In this document: positions 23,830 to 35,949 of the stretch, piece by piece | Layout of the letters: the number at the start of each line of letters is the position of its first letter | Position numbering within the stretch: position 1 is the stretch's first letter | Assembly (NCBI GenBank): GCA_947095535.1 | Contig: OX352772.1 | Span: 39,265,445-39,329,444 of the forward strand | Length of the DNA stretch: 64,000 nt | Source: Poecilobothrus nobilitatus | Lineage: Eukaryota; Arthropoda; Insecta; Diptera; Dolichopodidae | Direction: 5' to 3' | Made by a program: the position numbers and the translations under genes | The notes under the pieces: model-generated | Seen by the model: the letters and a program-made list of their open reading frames with translations, nothing else | Databases searched by the model: none | Told to the model about the DNA's origin: nothing

Positions 23830-23942
23830 AGGGACATGCCTTTTAGTTGGTTAAAGTACAAGATTATACCTAAAGAGAATTTGCGTTGATTTCATTAGCG
23901 ACTTTCGAGATTGCCACTTACCCCCACCAACAAAAAAACTAA
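23830..23942 (+). mobile_element. LINE family A 3' UTR tail (copy 5)
   Basis: Plus-strand copy: TTTTAGTTGGTTAAAGTACA, TTGATTTCATTAGCGACTTT, CGAGATTGCCACTTACCCCC, ACCAAC and a short A run. It aligns best with the UTRs of copies 1 and 4 and is the opposite orientation to them. Confidence 0.65.
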
Positions 23943-25039
23943 ATCAATTTTTTATATGAAAAATTGTCTTTAAAAATATTAATTCGATTTTCCTTTCCAT
24001 TCGTTTACAATGGACATAACTTATAAATTGAATTCACATAAAAAAAAATTGGATAAAAGCAGTTTAAACCAGAAAAGATTTTTAAATAATTTCAAAAAAA
24101 ATTTAATACCTATAAAAAGTTATGTTAAACAACGTTTTTAGTTCTTTCAACTTTCCCAAAATATTATTTTTATAAATTATTTTCTGATTGTATTGTTTAA
24201 AAATTTTTAGAATGTCAAAATGTCATCTTTTCTTGTTAAAAATATGGCTATAAAACAAAATTAAAGTTAATTACTAAATTTTTATTTACTTAAAAATAAA
24301 AAAAAATTAAAGAAAACAGAAGAAAAAAAACATTGAAATTCAAAGGAAAAAAAAGCTTTACTTAATCTTTTAAAATCTAAAAAATCAACGGAATTTCCCG
24401 CCATATAAAAAATATATTAAATTTTTTAATTAAATAAATAAAAAATAAAAATATTTAAATTAATTTTTATATTCTTCAAAATAAAAAATTTATTTCATTT
24501 AAAAATTAGTTAAAAATCAAATTCAAAAGAAAAACGTAGAAGAATTTATAGTTGACTATATCAACTATAGGATATGTACTTGCATGGATATAATGATGTG
24601 TGCTATTGCGATAAAATTTAATTATCTTTTACAAAATTTCAGATATTCTATACTTAATTAAATATATATCTAGATATAATTATGTGAACTTGGTATAGTT
24701 GTATGACAATTATTCGAAGCCGCTATGACGCCACCAGACTAACTAAATTTAATAAAAGTTATTTTCATAAAATCTGTTCATTTTTTGCATACATCTTATT
24801 CGAGATGTTTAGCAATTAATTAAGTACCAAGATTTGAGGATATAAATTTCAAAAATTTTATAACAACTACCCGAACCTTTTGTTTAACCATCTTTGGACC
24901 AACAAAAAATTTCGTAGTGCGGTTAAAAAACTTACCTTCCTTTGATAAAATCACCGTTTAGTTAGGTAAATTTTGAAATTTTGAGAATTAAAAAGTTTTT
25001 TTCTTAACAAAAGAAATATGTATTACAAATAAAAATTAT
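23943..25039. other. AT-rich DNA, no gene seen
   Basis: A second copy of the ATTTCCCGCCATATAAA motif lies near 24390, preceded by AAAATCAACG as at 23147. No gene recognised. Confidence 0.4.
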
Positions 25040-25505
25040 GGTACTTTTTCTTTCCGATGCGGACCATTTTATCCGGATACTGAGAAAAACCGTTAATACA
25101 CGTAAAAATATATTACTGAAGCTTTAATTTTTATGTCTTGCCGAAGGAAAATGTGTACAGGTGCCTAAGTTACAGGTGTTTAAAAATAGCAAAATTTCAA
25201 TTTTTGAGCCCTAATAGGGGGTGATCCAAAAAAAATTTTCTGAGAAAATTTATACTAATTTTAAAAGTATTTGAAACTAGGGCTCTTTCAAAGTTTGAGG
25301 GGCCGCAGCTACGTAACCGATGGGATTACATGAAAAAGTTGTTCTAAAATATTAATATTTTTATGTGACTTACCCATGGTTAAAAATTTTTTCCGTCAAT
25401 CTTTAACGGAGTAGAAGTTTTGTAAACAGTTGGCCGGACGGACGGACAGAGTAAAACTAATAGGCATATTTTAAAATTTTTTTTTGGAAATGTGCTAAAA
25501 AGTTA
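25040..25505 (-). mobile_element. GTCCGTCC TIR family, truncated copy
   Basis: Inverted relative to 61642-62430. Shared blocks, read here on the plus strand: ACAGGTGCCTAAGTTACAGG, TGATCCAAAAAAAATTTTCT, AAGTTTGAGGGGCCGCAGCT, CGGACGGACGGACAGAG, and the terminus TTTGGAAATGTGCTAAAAA at the right end. The central part found in the 61.6 kb copy is deleted. The left inverted repeat is not seen, so one end is lost. No transposase is encoded. Confidence 0.7.
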
Positions 25506-27102
25506 TATAGTAGTTTTTCAAACTCAACATTTATATAAATTATAAATCCTAGCAAAAAAAAAATTATAAAACCTAGCTCCATTATTTTTCTAGTTGTTGT
25601 AGGGACCGGTCGAGTGAATATTATAGCTAAATTGAATCAGAATTAAATCCTCTGTAAGTATAAGAATATAATATATATAAGTACCTACTTTTCCATATTT
25701 ATCTCATCTTCTTTACTAAGTATCAGAAACGAAATCGCAAATATTATAATACCCTTAGAACTATTTATTCGTACGGTGTATAATAATGAACATATTATAT
25801 TCCAGTTAATTTAAAACTATTTTTAAACAACTGGTTTAAAATGTGACTCTGTGATTTCTTTGTTTTTTTTTTTTTGTGTTTTTTAATCTTTTTAAATTAA
25901 GTCATTGATTTTTAACTATAACTTTATAAAGTTAAGAATAACTTCATCTTTTAAATCAATCTTAAACTACTATATTACCACTATAACAAACTAATAAAAT
26001 ATTAACAGTGATGAACCGGATCTTATAAAATTTATCAAAAAAAAAAAAAAAAAAATAGAAAAAAAAAACAAACATGAAATTTTATATTGATATAAAATCT
26101 TTAAAAATATTTTGATTTTTAATAAGTATCTATATTGACGTTCTTAAAGTAGGTACCATTTATCACCACCTAACGCCAATACTTTTTTTTTTTTCAAGAC
26201 AAAAAAAAAAAATACGTAAATAGAATTAAAATTTGAAAAGAACAAAATTAAATTGATGAAAAATTTTACACATTCATTTTTCTTTTACAATAAATTCTTT
26301 TTGCTTCTTGTGTTTGTGTTATTTGTTTTCCAATGGATTGGGGTGAACCACAAAAACCACAGATCCAAAAAAAAAAATGATAAAAAAAATCATTGAACTG
26401 CAACTTTTTTATTTTTTTTTTTTCATTTTTTAATAGCCCATCATATTTTCTTGTGTTTTTTCTGTTTTTTTTTTTTTTTTCGTTATTTTTGAAAACCAAA
26501 TTTTATGGTGCCATGAATATTATGGTACCAATCTAAACCAATTCAACCAACGAATTAACTTTAATATACAGATAGAGAAAATATGAATATATAAGAAAAA
26601 AAAAAATTATATTGTGGTATGACTGATGATAAATGAAGATGTGGTAACCGAATAGATTATCATTTTTCTAGGTGAATTGTTATTACATTTTATTTTTTTT
26701 TTTTATTTTTTTTCTGTTATTTTTGGTCATTCCCTTTTTTTCTATGGATCAAAACATAATGATGGCACTATTTGATGCATAAAAATTTTAAATTTGGCAT
26801 TAGTTTTGTGCGGTTGTTCAAAGATAATATAGACACAATATAAAATTTTATTTACAAAAACAAAAAAAAAAAAAAAGAAAAAATAAAAATTTTATTTAAT
26901 GGTTTTCTATATTTACTTGCATTTATATTTTTTTTATTATGCTATTAAAGTTTTGCTTAAGCTTTTAGATGAACCATGTAATTTTTGGAAGATTTTAGTT
27001 TACATACAGTAATTTTCTGTTATCTGGCATGGATGTAGTTGGTGTAATGTTTTAGATATTGTTTTTGAAGAAATTTTTACTTTTAAAAGAATGTATAGAA
27101 TG
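25506..27102. other. AT-rich DNA, no gene seen
   Basis: Featureless apart from homopolymers. The open frame 26266-26499 is lysine-rich AT read-through. Confidence 0.5.
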
Positions 27103-27620
27103 TTGTGCAGTGACAGAAAAGTTCGAACACCTGCAGGCCATAATTTATTTTTGAATTGGAATTAAAGCCCATAACTAAAAGGAATTAAAACTCGCGGGCT
27201 TTAATTCCTTTTGAATTAATACCCACAGTCTACACAATTTTTTGTTATTAAAAGAAGAAAGTAATAGAATAGGTAGAGCAAACGCATTAGGAGGGATTTT
27301 AGAGTTTTGGATAAAATTTGGGGTATGTCCTTAATATTGTGTATTTGTGCGAGATTCTGAATTTGGAGGTATATTAGAGTTGGTTACAAAATCAGGGTTA
27401 CATGTTTTTTTTTTCAAAATATGTATGTAAGAAATACTTCTATTGTCAGGGATTTTGGGAGGGATTTTATAATTGAATTCAAAATCAGGATTATACGGCT
27501 TTTACAGAATGTTTATATCTATATATATGCATATGCGATATTAATTCTTTTTGAAAGTGATTTACTTTTGGAATTAATGCCCGCGGTCTTTATTTCCTCG
27601 GACATTCTGTCACTGCACCA
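27103..27620. mobile_element. TIR element (MITE), GTGCAGTGACAG ends
   Basis: Terminal inverted repeats TTGTGCAGTGACAGAA (left) and TGGTGCAGTGACAGAA (right, reverse complement), flanked by TG and TA. This fits a TA target with one mutated copy, as in the Tc1/mariner superfamily. An internal 13-bp inverted repeat, GGAATTAAAGCCC/GGGCTTTAATTCC (about 27159-27212), sits near the left end, and a related GGAATTAATGCCCGCGG block near the right. No transposase is encoded; the open frame 27421-27630 runs across the repeat. The core shares TTGGTTACAAAATCAG and TTTTACAGAATGTTTATAT with the 40.9-41.5 kb element. Confidence 0.75.
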
Positions 27621-28128
27621 TAGAATATAATATGTACTAAATATTTTTTTTATTTTATTGTGATCAATGATTTCAATTTAGTTTAAAATGTCTAAAATAA
27701 AAGTTATAAACTTTAGTTTATATTTTTAATAAATGCTAATCTAAATACATTCATTATTTTATGAAATCGTCTAAACTTTACTTTAAATACGGTTCATTTT
27801 AAGGATCAATTTCAACGTTACTATTTTGATCTTGTATAATACATGATACCAAAATGGGTAAGTATAACTTAACCCTTTCATAAATAATGGGATAATATGA
27901 CCCAAGAAATATTCAATTTAATATTACTGCAATATTTTTGTAAGAAAATTGAATTAAATTAACCCATTTCAGTGCATTATAGTTACCGTTAGAAATTTTA
28001 TTGTTTATTGCTTAGTATTCGCTTTATAAGTGGTGGGAAAAGGTGCATTATAAGTTGCTTCAAACAAGTTGTGGGAATGCATTTATTATTTATAAGTAAA
28101 CTTATCAAAGAAATGTAACACATTGATT
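27621..28128. other. AT-rich DNA, no gene seen
   Basis: No gene recognised. Part of the 111-aa minus-strand open frame (27998-28333) lies here. It is antisense to the cysteine-rich remnant that follows and shows no domain. Confidence 0.4.
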
Positions 28129-28420
28129 CTACGATTATATAACAGAATTGGTAGAAGCTTTTATCGAACATGGCAGAAAATATACAAATGTAAAAAAATA
28201 CTAAATCTAGTAGACATCCATCAAATTCCACAAAACTTTTAAAAAATATTTGTGATCGCTTGTCTGAAAAAGGCACACAGTGTCGCCGATGTGTTAGATG
28301 TGATAAGAAAAAAGATGGTAGTAAAACATACATTCCGGTGTGGAGAAGGCTGTAAAAAATGTGTGTGTGGATGGGCGTGTGTGTGTGTGGGTATGTCTGT
28401 GGGCACGTGTACAGCTTAAA
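28129..28420 (+). pseudogene. Cysteine-rich remnant, possibly piggyBac-like transposase C-terminus
   Basis: A stop-free plus-strand stretch (about 28197-28355) translates to segments such as SSRHPSNSTKLLKN and EKGTQCRRCVRCDKKK. A frameshift near 28333 then gives RCGEGCKKCVCG. The spacing C-x2-C-x2-C, a basic loop, Y-I, then C-x3-C-x2-C resembles the cysteine-rich C-terminal domain of piggyBac transposases. Upstream, near 28129, another frame reads YDYITELVEAFIEHGRKY. The later cysteines fall in a GT-rich microsatellite, so part of the pattern may be coincidence. No DDD catalytic part and no inverted repeats were found. Treat the family as a hypothesis. Confidence 0.35.
28352..28410. repeat. 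Imperfect GT-rich microsatellite
   Basis: Interrupted (GT)n tract with GGGCGTGTGTGTGTGTGGG-type units, at the end of the cysteine-rich remnant. It creates the His-Thr repeat in the minus-strand open frame 28294-28482. Confidence 0.8.
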
Positions 28421-31400
28421 CGACTGATTTCATATTTAAGGTTTTGACGTAAATATCTCGGATTGATAATCTTTTGGAGCAAATCAACCGCAAGTGGTAG
28501 TTTACTTTACATAAAATTAAAACGGTAAAATTTGTGTTAGCAGATTCAATATTAATCTTATGTTTGTTTACAGTTTTTATTATTTTTTACTTCTAATATC
28601 TCTTTTTGAATGAAAAACGAAATCTGGTACAATACATAATAATGTAAATGGATGTATGAATGAATGTACATATATATTTTTACGATTTCATTGCTTATTA
28701 TTGTTATTGAATAAAACAAAATGTTCTTAAATTATTAGAAGTTATTTTGCTTTGATATAAATTATTATGTAAAACATCTATAAATTTTGGCATTGTACTT
28801 TTCGTGTAGTGGCGGTCGGTCCTGTGGTGGAGACAGCTGATTTTTTTTATAATATCAATTAAATGTTTTTGTTACTTCATTTTGTTTTTTATATCAATGA
28901 AATGTTTTTAATTTAATTTTTTTTTGTTTTTCTAAATAAATGAATGAATTAATTTTTTTTTTTAAACTTACATATTAATTCTTTAATTTTTTAAATTATA
29001 AAACACTAAACCCAACCCACTGATGGAATGTATTGTCCTAGGATGTATAAGGGCTTTGGTAGAATCCTTAAACACAGAATTACTTTTTTTTGCTTTATTT
29101 TGGGCTAAAAAATAAATTAATGTCAAAAATTTGATAAATAAAAGCACAGCGGTTTCCCGTTGAGAAAATGTTAAACTATTCCTTATTTAAAAAAAAATAA
29201 AAGAATAGTTATCATAAAGAATGCTTAAAGACTGTATACGTAAAACCAAACGTTTATTAAAGTCAAACATATTCAAAAGAGTTTAAAAATTTTCTTTTGA
29301 ACTATGTTCACACTTTGCAACAAAATAATAAATTTTCTTTTTTAAATTTTTTCTTGTGAAGGTAAAAATTGTGAAAAATTGAAGTGATCCTTTATTCTTT
29401 TCTAGCGAATTATAACATATTATGTTATCATGAACAGATTTATAAAAATATAATTGTTATTTTTATGTGAAGATTAGAGAAAGGGCCAGTTTACACTTAT
29501 CTTATTATAGTTCTTTTTTTTGTTGTTTTTTTTTAGATATCCTGTCAGATGTTATGACCTTCTAGAAGAGGGCAAATTTTTCATATGCCCAAATTACTAT
29601 TTATATATCCAATGACTTTTGTTGTTTCTGTAGTTACTCGATTAGGATTAAGCACATTCTGTTATTATATGTTTGACGGTAAGGATATTGTTGCAGAAAC
29701 TACGTAATTATGGAAGCTATATTTCAAATCTATATTTGTGAGTGACCTTAGTAAGTACATCCGAACTTTACTCTTGTAAATTTCAATTTCAAGTTTCGGT
29801 TTATTTTTTTTTTATTGCTTTGATCTGGTTAATAGGCGAATGACATTTGAAAAAAGATTGTGAAGGTTGCTTCTTAAGTTCTTTGTTTTATTATGGTGTT
29901 ATTGTTAACTATTTGTTTTTTTGCTTGCCTAAGTATATGTGCTTGGCATTATTGCTAACGGAGGACTCTTTGTTGCCAGTGATCCTTCACAGTCGATAAA
30001 AATATAATGTTTTTTAGCTCAATTTTTTGCATATAAAACAATTAACAATAAAACTTTAAACAATTTCCAAAGAATGTCAATTAGGCTCTAGTTATCCTAT
30101 TTTTTATATTTTTGATCCCTTATATACTATAGCTTCCAAACGGGGTAACATACAAGATTTAATTTTGAAATAACTGATATTTATTCTTAAAAATGATACC
30201 CGCTACAAATATCAAATGTCAAATTTATAGCGTTTTATAAGCAGTAATGCGGAATGTTTAAATTTTTTCCAAAATATTGGTTTCACATAACGACAAATTT
30301 AAATTGCCCGATTCAATCCAATAAGAATTAACCCTTGACAATTGATGAAATATTCTTCTATTCTTTTTTCTTCAGATTGAATATTTTTCATATTGAGAAA
30401 AACGTGAGGCGTGTAAATGTTCAGATATAGATTTTTCGTTTCCAGATTTGAAAAAATATTAAATAAAAATTGAAAATCATTTAAATATGTATAGAATTTT
30501 TGTCAACTTTAGTAGAATATAGTCTGTAACGGGTAGGACTACGTAAAAAAATTTTTCTAGAACGGTTTTTTTCTGCGATCTGTCTGTGTTTAAAATTCCA
30601 TTTCTTTCTGTAACATTCTATTTAGTTTTGTTTTGTGAACAGTTTAATTGATAAACAGCTGAACGGGCGGGTGATACAAAAAATGGATAATAATAAGCAA
30701 ATAAAACTAAGCGGAATATAATAAGTAACAGTAACATAATAAGCGGAATATAATATTGAATCACTAATTTATAGTTCTTGAAAGATATTAAATGACTTGA
30801 TCTTTCGATCTTAGTATGCACTGTTAGTTTTAGTTAATAGTAGCTGTTTAAAAGCAATTTTCGTTTTTTTTTTTTAAATTAATCTGGTTATAATGCTCAA
30901 TGCAATATTCAATTTATCGAAATCTTTTTTTTTTTATTATCTTTAAGTTCAAAAATTTGTGAATCAATGAGATCAATATGGATCAACGAACTAACGAACC
31001 AAAAACAAACGAGCCAACTTGATTCTGCTGATAAAATTCAATATGTACATATATGAATAATTTGAAATCATGTGATTGAAATTATGTAAATAGATCACAC
31101 CATTCAATAATATGAAAATGTTGAAAAAAAACTTTTAAATATACTAATTTGGACAATAAACTCATAAATTTTAGTAATAAGTAATTGAGTTTTCTAAATT
31201 TGGCATCTTGTTTTTTTGACAAAAAAAAAACTTTTTGTTTTAAGTTTAAAAAACTGTTAAGATTAAACAAAAACAAATAAGATTACACTTTTATGGCAAT
31301 CGGTTTACATTGTAGAAATCTTTTGTACAATTTCCAAATTAAGAAAAAAATTCTCGTTTTCTTAAGGTTGGAAAAGATATGTGAAATTTTATTCGAAAAA

Positions 31401-31904
31401 TTTTTTTATTTTAGGGTTTCCTTTCTGTAGATACTTAAAATGAATATAAACCAAAATTGTCTTTATTGTTACCAAATAATTGGTATTTTCAAAAAAAAAA
31501 AAAAAAAAAAAAATTATTTTAATGGTATCGCTACTAATTTATTTTTTTATATTTTTATTTTCACTTTTTTTTTTTTTTGTTTTGTGCTTACAAACCAAAA
31601 TTTATCCTATTTCAAATGAACCGTTATTTATGTGTCATCAATACTTAAAATATATTTTCACTTCATGAAATTAAAACTTGATTTGATATTTTAACCAATT
31701 TATTAAACAAAAAATACGAGAGTGAATAAAATATGTGAATATTTTTTTTTTTCGCATATACGTGTAAAAATTTTTAATTTTTTATATAAACAGTGCTGGA
31801 CGTTAAAATTAAACCACCCACATCTTAAGAAATAATAAACAAAAATTTAAACTAAAATGAAGAAAAAAATTGAAGAAAGAAATTCAAAAAAATTTGAATG
31901 TCTC
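28421..31904. other. AT-rich DNA, no gene seen
   Basis: About 3.5 kb without a supported gene. At 31790-31820 there is a lone ACAGTGCTGGACGTTAAAAT, which resembles a Tc1-like terminus, but I see no partner inverted copy. Open frames 30618-30821, 31082-31276 and 31480-31668 have no domain. Confidence 0.5.
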
Positions 31905-32273
31905 TGTTCACACTGTATTGTAAATTGCAATCACCAGTTGCAACTTTATCTTTTTCTTTCCCACTTTCTCACTTCATCAACAAAAAGGTTTTAAAACGAA
32001 AAAAAAGATGAAAACGCTGTTAACATCCGAAAATATTGTTAACACTTTTGTTAACTAAAATTGAGCTGCTTTACCTGTTTCAACTTACCAGACACCAATC
32101 ATTGTAAAGCAGCAATAAAAATTTAAATTTCAAATATTTTATTTTTATCTTTGACGTTCGCGGTTAAAAAGATAAATCCGATGAAATCCTTCAAGAAAAA
32201 AAATTGAAGTGATAATATTAACGTACACATACATATAAAGTTGCAACTGCAACATGATAACATAGTGTAAACA
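31905..32273. mobile_element. TIR element (MITE), about 370 bp
   Basis: The left end TGTTCACACTGTATTGTAA with CAGTTGCAACTTTAT further in mirrors the right end, which read in reverse complement is TGTTTACACTATGTTATCAT with CAGTTGCAACTTTAT. Total imperfect inverted repeat is about 40 bp. The interior repeats TGTTAACA-like motifs. There is no coding capacity. A target-site duplication is not obvious, so the superfamily is open. Confidence 0.7.
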
Positions 32274-34258
32274 TTAATTGCTTTTAAGTAGCTTTAACAA
32301 GGAGATTTGTTAACAACAACTGTTGACAAGTGTAGGCAGGGTCAATGATTGTGTTTGTATTATTCGAATGCTATGCATTTTGGGACTATTTTTAATGTGA
32401 ATTGGAGGGTTTGGATCAAAAAAGAGAAAAGTTCCACTTTTATTCTATTTTGTTCAGAAAAATCAACTCTTTTGATTGATGCAAAAACAATGTCGTCAGA
32501 GCCCTTAATTTTGATAAAAAATGACTAAATGGAGATACCCTTATATTGATTTGGGGTAAAAAGCAGTTAGCTTCTGGTATAACAAAACAAAAACTATTAA
32601 AAAATGAGCTACCTTCTTTTTAATGAAAGCCCTTCAATTGTTTCTAAGAATAAGGCTTCCATTTGCAAAATGTAAAAAATACTAATTAAAAATTAATTCC
32701 CAATCTGTAAACATTTACAAGAAAAAACTGTTATGTAAAAAAATCGTATATATATACAGGAAGTGGTGCAAATTCCAAGACTCGAATTTTTGGAAATTCC
32801 AAAAAAGGTTAAACTTAAAATTGGTCACTGGTGATTAAAGTACTTTCAAAATATTAAAACTGTTATACTCTAAAAATTATTTGAAACTGTTATACTGTAA
32901 TTGTTATTATTTTCACACAAAAAAAAATTTACTATATATCTTGTATTCAATTATATGACTATAACTGTTCAAAAAACATATATAATTAACAAAATAAAAT
33001 TGGAATCACCGGAATTAGGTTATACAATTATAGCACCATCTTTATTACAATTTTCTATTCAGCCGATCTATTCAATGATGCGCAAGAGTTAAAAGCATAG
33101 ACACAAAAAAAAAAACAAGGAAAAAATGCTGTTAAAATTTGAAAAGATGAATGCCTATAAGTATATATTTTTAGTATTGTTATTGTTGTTTTTTTTTTTT
33201 CTTATTTTTCAAAAATGGTAGAAATGATTTACGTTTATTTATATTTTATTTAAAACAGGTGAAACAGGTGAAAGGAAAGCGAATTTTTATAATAAATTTT
33301 TTTTTCTTTTCTTTACTTTTTATTATTATTTAAAAAAAAAAAAAAAAAAACAAAAAAAAAAAAAATAAAAGCTGTTCTGTGGGAAAATTATCTTGATTTT
33401 TTTTTTTTAATTTTTGTCCATTATTTTTCTTTTCTTTTCATATTTAAACTTAAAATGGTTATAATATAGTTGTTATTATTATCTTTCATTTTATATTTTA
33501 GAGTAAGTGTTAGGTATCTTCATTTTATATTAACTCGTTTGAATGATGTTAGAAAATGTCACTTTAAGAGTTTTTAATAAAGTGTTTAAGTATATTTAAA
33601 TATCCAAAAGTTAATAATAAGTGTTAAAATATAAAAAAAAAAAAAAAACAGAGAAATGGGATTTTAAAAGGAAAAGAAAAAAACAAAACGTGTTAACATA
33701 GCTTACACAAAACGTTTAAATATTACGAATAAAAACAAAAAATAATAAAGTTAACGAAAAAATCTTAATTTAAAAATTATTGTGTATATTTTTAAAGAAA
33801 TTTTTAATATTTGCACAAAAAAAAACATTTTTTCGCCATTTTTTTTTTTTTTTTGTTTAATATTACAAGAAAGATTTGGAAAATTGCTGTTAAATAAATT
33901 TTTATCTTACTTTTCTTTTTTATCTGCTAAAAAAAAAAAATACCAGTTAATTTTGAATCTGGGTAATGTAGATATATTAGATATAGTGTGTGTGTATATG
34001 TCAAACAAGAAATCATTAAGTAACTTGAGTTGAGTTAGGTTATGTTAGTGTAATTTTGAACAACATAATATTTCCTGTAATTTTTTTTAGTCATATCATA
34101 ATATAATATATATTTTAGAGTTTTAGACCATTAAAATTTAGACTATATGACATATTAGTAAATTTTGTTTTTTTTTTTTGTGAGGTTAGATGAGGTTTTT
34201 ATGAGATAATTATATATATGTTTTTTTTTTATTTAAATTTTTTATTTTATGTTCCTTA
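32274..34258. other. AT-rich DNA with long A runs
   Basis: Includes 19 A at 33332-33350. Open frames 32901-33092 and 33782-34033 have no domain. No gene recognised. Confidence 0.5.
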
Positions 34259-35099
34259 TTAAGGCCATTTTACATTATATATATTGATTTTTCAAATGAG
34301 AAATAAAAAATAAAAACGTCAAAAAACTCAAATGAGAACTAAAATGTGAAATAAATCAAATGAAAAGTTTGCCCTTTTAAACTATTTGGGTAAATGAAAA
34401 GAAAACATTGTCAAAATAAAAATATTTTGAGTTTAATACGTCTTAATTTTGTATTAAGAAAGAAAAATGGATCGGGAAAATAATTAGTATCTATTATTAC
34501 AGCTGCATAATATAATTTGTCCTTTTCTTTTTTATACCAGAATTATTATTATTATTATTATATTTTTACAATATCTTTTCACTATTTGCAAATTTATTTT
34601 GAAGCCTTCCATCATTCTCCAATTATTGTTTTTCCATTTTTATTATAGTTTGTAATGGTTTTTCAACAGTTGGGAGGGTTCAAGATCCAACCGACCGTGT
34701 GATGCTTGGTTGATCTCCGGATTATTACTCAGCTGATAGGGTTCGTAGAAAATTCGCTCTTTGCCCATTACAAAATATCCATGCTAAAGTAAACAACACC
34801 TCTCCAAAAATAACAAAATATGCATGCCAAAGTAAACAACGCCTAAATTTGTCTAAAAACCATTATAAGTTTTCAGATCAAAATAAAAAATTCAAACGTC
34901 AAAATATCATAAACTCAAATAAAAACTCAAATGAAATTCGAAAAATTTTTAAAATTAAAAATCTTATTTGATTTCTCAAATGTTCTCAAGTGTGTCATTT
35001 TCAAAGCTTTTACACTATATGTTTTTATTTTTGAGTCGGCTTTTGAGCCAATCAAATGAGAACTCAAATAAAAATTGACATAGTGTAAAACGACCTTTA
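34259..35099. mobile_element. TIR element, about 840 bp, TTAA/TTTA flanks
   Basis: Left end TTAAGGCCATTTTACATTAT; right end, reverse complement, TAAAGGTCGTTTTACACTAT. The inverted similarity continues into CAAATGAGAA-type motifs repeated through both subterminal regions. If the TTAA at 34259-34262 and TTTA at 35096-35099 are a decayed target duplication, a piggyBac-type element is possible. This is inference. The core 34597-34950 is also present at 37550-37884. No transposase frame seen. Confidence 0.65.
34597..34950 (+). repeat. Dispersed repeat, copy 1 (inside TIR element)
   Basis: Matches 37550-37884 in direct orientation. Shared blocks include AATTATTGTTTTTCCATTTT, CAAGATCCAACCGA, GCTTGGTTGATCTCCGGATT, TTCGTAGAAAATTCG and AACGTCAAAATATCATAAAC. 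This copy has an extra duplicated segment of about 45 bp, CATGCTAAAGTAAACAACACC then CATGCCAAAGTAAACAACGCC, where copy 2 has one unit. Confidence 0.85.
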
Positions 35100-35949
35100 G
35101 TTTATTTTATATTATAAATAAAGAATCAATATTTTTTAATTATATAATAATCTTAGACTTAATATTTCAGACATTATGATATGGTATTGTTATTTAAGAA
35201 AAAATTAGCAAACGAAAATGTTTATGACATTAAGTATGTGAATGTAACAACAGAAGGTTATTACCAAATTGTTGGAACGCTTATCAAATACATAAAAATA
35301 CCAGATACCTATAGCTGTTTGTCTTGCATTCATAATTATAAGCATATTATAAAAATTAACATCACAAAAGTAAATCTTAAAAAGAAATCACCGAAACGTC
35401 GAATTCATCTGCCTTGAAATAACTCTGAACTAAAATAGAAACAAATATGTTTGGAATTAATGATAAAATAATATTACAAAATAAAAATTACCGTTTACAC
35501 AAGTTGTCTCGTTAGCGTGTTCGCCAAAAGAAAGTGGTTGATACAAATGTGTATTTTTAAAAAAGAATTTATAAAAAAATATTTTTTGTCATAACTTTAC
35601 AATTTTCAAACTTGTTGTTAATAGAAAAGTAAATAACATAAAATGAAAAAAAAGTATATTAATACTTATTGTACTTTTTTTTTGCAACAGATTCTTAAAG
35701 TAAATTTTTAATGAAACTCAACCAATGAATATCCGAAACTAGTAGGTAATATGCATTTAAAAGAAAAAATCATAGACTTTCAAGTGTGCTTAATTGTTTT
35801 ATAGTAGCTAAAATAGTAACAACTCAAATGGAATTTTTTTTAGAGCAACGTAACTCGTAAATATGGCTAACGATAGACACATCCATTCACCCACTTCCTT
35901 TTGGAAACACGTTAAAGTGACACCCTGTGAATTTTAATTTTAATTTAAA
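35100..35949. other. AT-rich DNA, one unexplained open frame
   Basis: The plus-strand open frame 35181-35417 (78 aa) has more mixed residues than most here (NVTTEGYYQIVGTLIKYI, then PDTYSCLSCIHNY) and follows a splice-acceptor-like TTAATATTTCAG. I do not recognise it and make no gene call. Confidence 0.3.

Noticed and set aside
27998..28333. 111-aa minus-strand open frame, longest in the window
   Set aside because: No domain, and antisense to a cysteine-rich plus-strand remnant; composition fits chance.
31790..31820. Tc1-like terminus ACAGTGCTGGACG
   Set aside because: No inverted partner or transposase found nearby.
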